A stretch of 53,810 bases of DNA from Macrocybe gigantea (taxonomy: Eukaryota; Basidiomycota; Agaricomycetes; Agaricales; Callistosporiaceae): the NCBI GenBank assembly GCA_011319805.1, contig SJRY01000098.1, positions 1-53,810 on the forward strand. Reading direction: 5' to 3'. Numbering within the stretch: the stretch's first letter is position 1; every line of letters begins with the position of its first letter. The position numbers were made by a program, and so were the translations under genes. This document shows, in pieces, positions 51,306-53,810 of this stretch. Below the pieces are notes generated by a model, which saw only the letters and a program-made list of their open reading frames with translations, made no database searches and had not been told where the DNA came from.

Positions 51306-52166
51306 AAGTTTCGAGTGGTGGGAGGAGCGTAACGAACTTCAGGAACATCGCGGAAGGGATGGATGGGTCCCTCGTGACGGATGGTTTCGGCCTGGGTATT
51401 CTCGGAAGAGTCTGCGACGAAGGAGCTGGGGATACTTCCTTTTCTTTACCTTTTGATGCCGAAGTACTGGCCTCGGGATTCTGTGGCTGACCTGGGGATG
51501 GTTCTGGATTTCGAGGTGAAGAAGCAACTACAGGAGTTTCGGGATTGACTCGGCGGTTTGCGCGAGGCGGACCTCTGCGGGTGATTTCGACATGATCCAT
51601 AACGGTGCGGCGGTTGGCGAGGACTTGGGCTTCGAGATTTAGCTGACGGATACGTTCTTGGATATCAGACAGGCGGTCGTTGACCTGGGTACTGGCAGCG
51701 GGATTTACGGCATAAGCATAGGCGGAGTCGTTCGGGACTATGGGATTCTCTGTAGGATTATAAGTTGCGACAGAAAGGAGCATTTGGCCGGTGGTGTCTG
51801 CATTGGAGGTAATAATTCCGCGTGGTCGCTCGTTAGGATACTGCCTATAATATTCGTTGACACGTTCCTGCATAGTGGCACCTCGAATAGCTCTCGGAAT
51901 TTCGGCCTGTGTCGGGAGTGTGATTCGCCCATTGAAATCACGGCGGATAAGGCCTTCTCGGATATAATTCTCGGCCGTCTCACAGTCCCTAATGCGACAA
52001 TCGGGTTTACCACAGAAATGACAGCCCTCGGGACGGTTTCCGGGAGCCCGGGGTCGGAAGCCTCCAGTATTGGCTTGTGCCTGCATAAACTTGACGAGAA
52101 CGTCGCTGATCCCGGTTGTGATGTTTTGAGTCATACTCGCAAGGATGGTGTTAAGGTCCTCCTGTT
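51286..52166 (-). CDS. Gypsy-2 gag C-terminus with cysteine knuckle
   Basis: Minus strand, in a different frame from the capsid part; one base inserted or lost near 52170 joins 'VKQEDLNTILASMTQ' to it. It contains 'CHFCGKPDCRIRDC', a knuckle with Cys where the usual CCHC has His, then 'IREGLIRRDFNGRITLPT', and a Pro/Ser-rich linker with a coiled segment ('LSDIQERIRQLNLEAQVLAN'). It overlaps the protease frame at its end. Binds the genomic RNA in the particle. Confidence 0.82.
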
Positions 52167-52883
52167 TTACAGAGGTTTCGGAGCGGCTGAAGTACTTCGG
52201 GTTGCGGGGGCTATGGACTGGTAACGGACCGACGAAGCTCCGGGCTGTTCTTCCCGTTTAAAAACGTAGGCTGCGGCATCTTGTATATCGACAAGCGAGT
52301 GGGTGAAATAGGGATCGTAATCCGGGAACTTGACTTCGAGGCGATCTCGGACTTTGGCTTGTAAATCCGTGGGGAACGCGCGTTCGTAGGCCCTAGCTTG
52401 CTCTTTGGCCGACATCTCTTCTTTGTCAACTAGATACTTCGTGATAGTGTAAAATTTGCGGTAGTATTCCGCGAGCTGCTCGTGGGTCCTGATGCCGAGG
52501 CGACTGGTTTCGCCAATGAGCCGGTCTAAATCGCCCATGTTATAGCGATGTTTGTCTTCAGCTCCGGGGTAGAGACGCTGAATGGCATCTCGGAAGTCGG
52601 CATAAGGGCGGCCTTGGAACTCCGGGAGGCTTTCCCAAAGCTCGGAGGTCGCAAAATCAGGATAACGAATGGCATACTCCTTCTTCTGCGCGTCACCCGT
52701 GACTCCGGCATCACTGAAGAGGTGGTCGAGTTCTCTGAAGTATCGGGAGAGCTCACGGGGCTGCGCGGGATCGAAACGTGGAGCTGTGGAGTGGCCACGA
52801 GCTGGCATAGTTACTAGCCGTGCGGGAGCGGGGTCACCGACACCAGCGCCGGACGCGGGATTGTTGGTTTCATTGTTAGACAT
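52167..52883 (-). CDS. Gypsy-2 gag capsid region
   Basis: Minus strand, ATG at 52883 ('MSNNETNNPASGAGVGD'). Capsid fold-like sequence: 'PRFDPAQPRELSRYFRELDH', 'KKEYAIRYPDFATSELWESL', 'YADFRDAIQRLYPGAEDKHR' and 'EQARAYERAFPTDLQAKVRD'. TAA follows a one-base shift ('AAPKPL*'). The frame is also open upstream to near the primer binding site but without ATG, so the start is uncertain. Forms the virus-like particle. Confidence 0.88.
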   Translation of the reverse strand: MSNNETNNPASGAGVGDPAPARLVTMPARGHSTAPRFDPAQPRELSRYFRELDHLFSDAGVTGDAQKKEYAIRYPDFATSELWESLPEFQGRPYADFRDAIQRLYPGAEDKHRYNMGDLDRLIGETSRLGIRTHEQLAEYYRKFYTITKYLVDKEEMSAKEQARAYERAFPTDLQAKVRDRLEVKFPDYDPYFTHSLVDIQDAAAYVFKREEQPGASSVRYQSIAPATRSTSAAPKPL

Positions 52884-53271
52884 GCTGGATAACAGATTTC
52901 GAACTGATTGTCGGAGATCACGGAGTTGTTGGATATTTCGGGAAGGGGTTCTTTCAGGAGGGGACTGTGATGGAGTTGGATTGATAAGGATGGGACTTGA
53001 GTCTAGTGTCGAAAGCGGGTCTGAAAGGAGTTCTAGATCGGAATCCGTTTCTTGTTTGACTGAGGCTGGGGATAAGGGTTCGGGAGATGAAGGTAGCGAG
53101 TCGGGAAGAGAGATAAGGAGTTCAGGAGAGGGTGCTCGGGAGCGCGAACAGGTGATCGACGGAGATTTCGGGGACCCGGGGTTTGTCTCCTGCGCGGCTG
53201 CCTGGGCGGGAGGTAACAGTGGACGAGGTAGAAGATTGGCGGTTGGGGTTACTTGAAATCTTGAACTAGCC
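52884..53271 (-). other. Gypsy-2 leader / possible Gag N-terminal extension
   Basis: About 390 bp between primer binding site and gag ATG on the minus strand. The gag frame is open throughout ('LSPASVKQETDSDLELL'), Ser/Pro-rich, with no ATG. Untranslated leader with packaging signals, or a Gag extension if a start was lost. Confidence 0.5.
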
Positions 53272-53288
53272 CCTCGCGGTGGGCTCCA
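53272..53288 (-). promoter_or_regulatory. Primer binding site of Gypsy-2
   Basis: Minus strand TGGAGCCCACCGCGAGG, three bases after the 5' LTR end. The plus strand reads as a tRNA 3' end finishing GGGCTCCA. The primer tRNA is not identified. Confidence 0.75.
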
Positions 53289-53291
53289 AAA

Positions 53292-53810
53292 TGATAACTA
53301 TCGGGTAGCACTAACCTACAAACCAACAAGGTGGAATGAATGAAGGAAGCGTCAGTCCTATCCGAGGCTGTATAAACTACGAGCTGTTCAAGTCACAGAG
53401 TAACCCGAGGGACTGTAGCGTGAAAGGGAGGAATGGAACGAAGTGAATATGGATGGTTTCGAGCGGATTTCGGGGTTTTCGAAACAAGGCTGTTAGACTT
53501 AGCTGAATTCCCGCGCGATATCGAGGGCTTCAGTGAGGGTTTCGGAAGGGTTTCGATGATAATGACTTCCACGCGAAGCCAGAGACACTGATTTCGAGAC
53601 TGAGTACGGTGGCTCCACGCGAGCGTGACACTTTGAGATCGGATAACACAAGGACTCCACACGAGTCGTAGACTGCGAGACTGCTGAAGGACTGAGACGG
53701 TAACTTTTTCTATGTTTTACAAATGCCAAGTACATGGGTTTTTATAGATGAGAAGATTTCGAGTATCGGAATAACCGGCGGAGTCGAAACCGAATGAGAG
53801 AACGTATCAT
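53292..53810 (-). repeat. Gypsy-2 5' LTR (partial, runs off the window)
   Basis: 519 bp matching 42989-43505. Visible differences: a 4-bp unit (GAATGAATGAAGG versus GAATGAAGG), three homopolymer-length changes, and substitutions such as CACACGAG/CACATGAG. It contains the promoter end of the element beyond the window. Confidence 0.93.

Larger units (their letters stand above)
42989..53810 (-). mobile_element. Gypsy-2: young Gypsy LTR retrotransposon (runs off the window end)
   Basis: Minus-strand element. 3' LTR 42989-44117 (1,129 bp, TG...CA on the plus strand), polypurine tract 44119-44133, antisense gene 44294-46419, then integrase, RNase H, RT, protease and gag reading leftward from 52883. 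The primer binding site is at 53288-53272 and the 5' LTR starts at 53292. The 519 visible bp of 5' LTR differ from the 3' LTR by about two substitutions and a few 1-4-bp indels, so insertion was recent. Left flank TCCGC would be the target duplication. Confidence 0.95.

Overview
The window looks like a fungal transposon nest, probably from a basidiomycete (Agaricomycete-like). The evidence is the set of introns of about 45-80 bp with GT/AG ends, a Tad1-type LINE family (ORF1 with zinc knuckles; ORF2 with APE endonuclease, reverse transcriptase and RNase H), chromovirus-like and other Gypsy elements, Copia pieces, and an intron-rich hAT element. I see no ordinary host gene; essentially every stretch belongs to a mobile element.

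LINE copies are called L1-L13 here. Two subfamilies can be told apart. The beta copies (L2, L3, L10, L11, L13) are older and CpG-poor. The alpha copies (L1, L4-L9) are younger. Left part (1-10106): a Copia element on the minus strand (1410-3689) is hit by L2, with a perfect 13-bp target duplication. L3 (plus, beta) then starts at 3690 and reappears at about 9893-10106, 30825-32136, 32871-32988 and 34769-35172. It is split by a 234-bp tRNA-bearing segment that holds Gypsy-1 (4141-9814, LTRs of 216 bp, TSD TTGGT; itself carrying L4), and by a 20.7-kb block plus two further LINEs (L8, L9).

The 20.7-kb block (10107-30824, 15-bp TSD GGGTTCCTTCATGGT) is a minus-strand chimera. A non-coding tRNA-headed module of about 0.94 kb (module C) is fused to LINE L5. 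Two things are nested in it. One is a second chimera (24343-28531, 17-bp TSD), made of module A (about 1.2 kb) fused to LINE L7. The other is the 5' part of a full-length LINE (L6, 12050-23344), which is itself split by a complete 7,178-bp hAT transposon (15203-22380, 17-bp TIRs, 8-bp TSD CTTGCGCA). The hAT carries its transposase (plus) and, divergently, a spliced Spt5-like NGN/KOW gene, with a near-palindrome of about 200 bp between them.

Right part (35173-53810): a plus-strand Copia integrase fragment; L10; L11 (beta, from 36896); and a third chimera inside L11 (module B plus only the last ~80 bp of LINE, 40035-41244, 15-bp TSD). L13 follows, then a young Gypsy element (Gypsy-2, minus, 42989 to beyond the window end) with near-identical LTRs. 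Between its integrase and 3' LTR, Gypsy-2 carries an antisense gene with four introns and a Zn2Cys6-type cysteine cluster.

The most notable system is the module/LINE chimeras. Three independent copies share the same tRNA-like head and the same 3' end (CTAAACTTCG/TG), but are joined to the LINE at three different positions (endonuclease start, endonuclease/RT linker, 3' UTR). Each carries a LINE poly(A) tail and is flanked by a target duplication. This is the signature of template switching by the LINE reverse transcriptase from LINE RNA onto a separate RNA with a defined 3' end. The architecture resembles the MINE (WEIRD+MGL) composites described from Magnaporthe, here with a pol III-like head. 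Second in interest are the intron-keeping antisense gene in Gypsy-2 and the Spt5-like cargo of the hAT.
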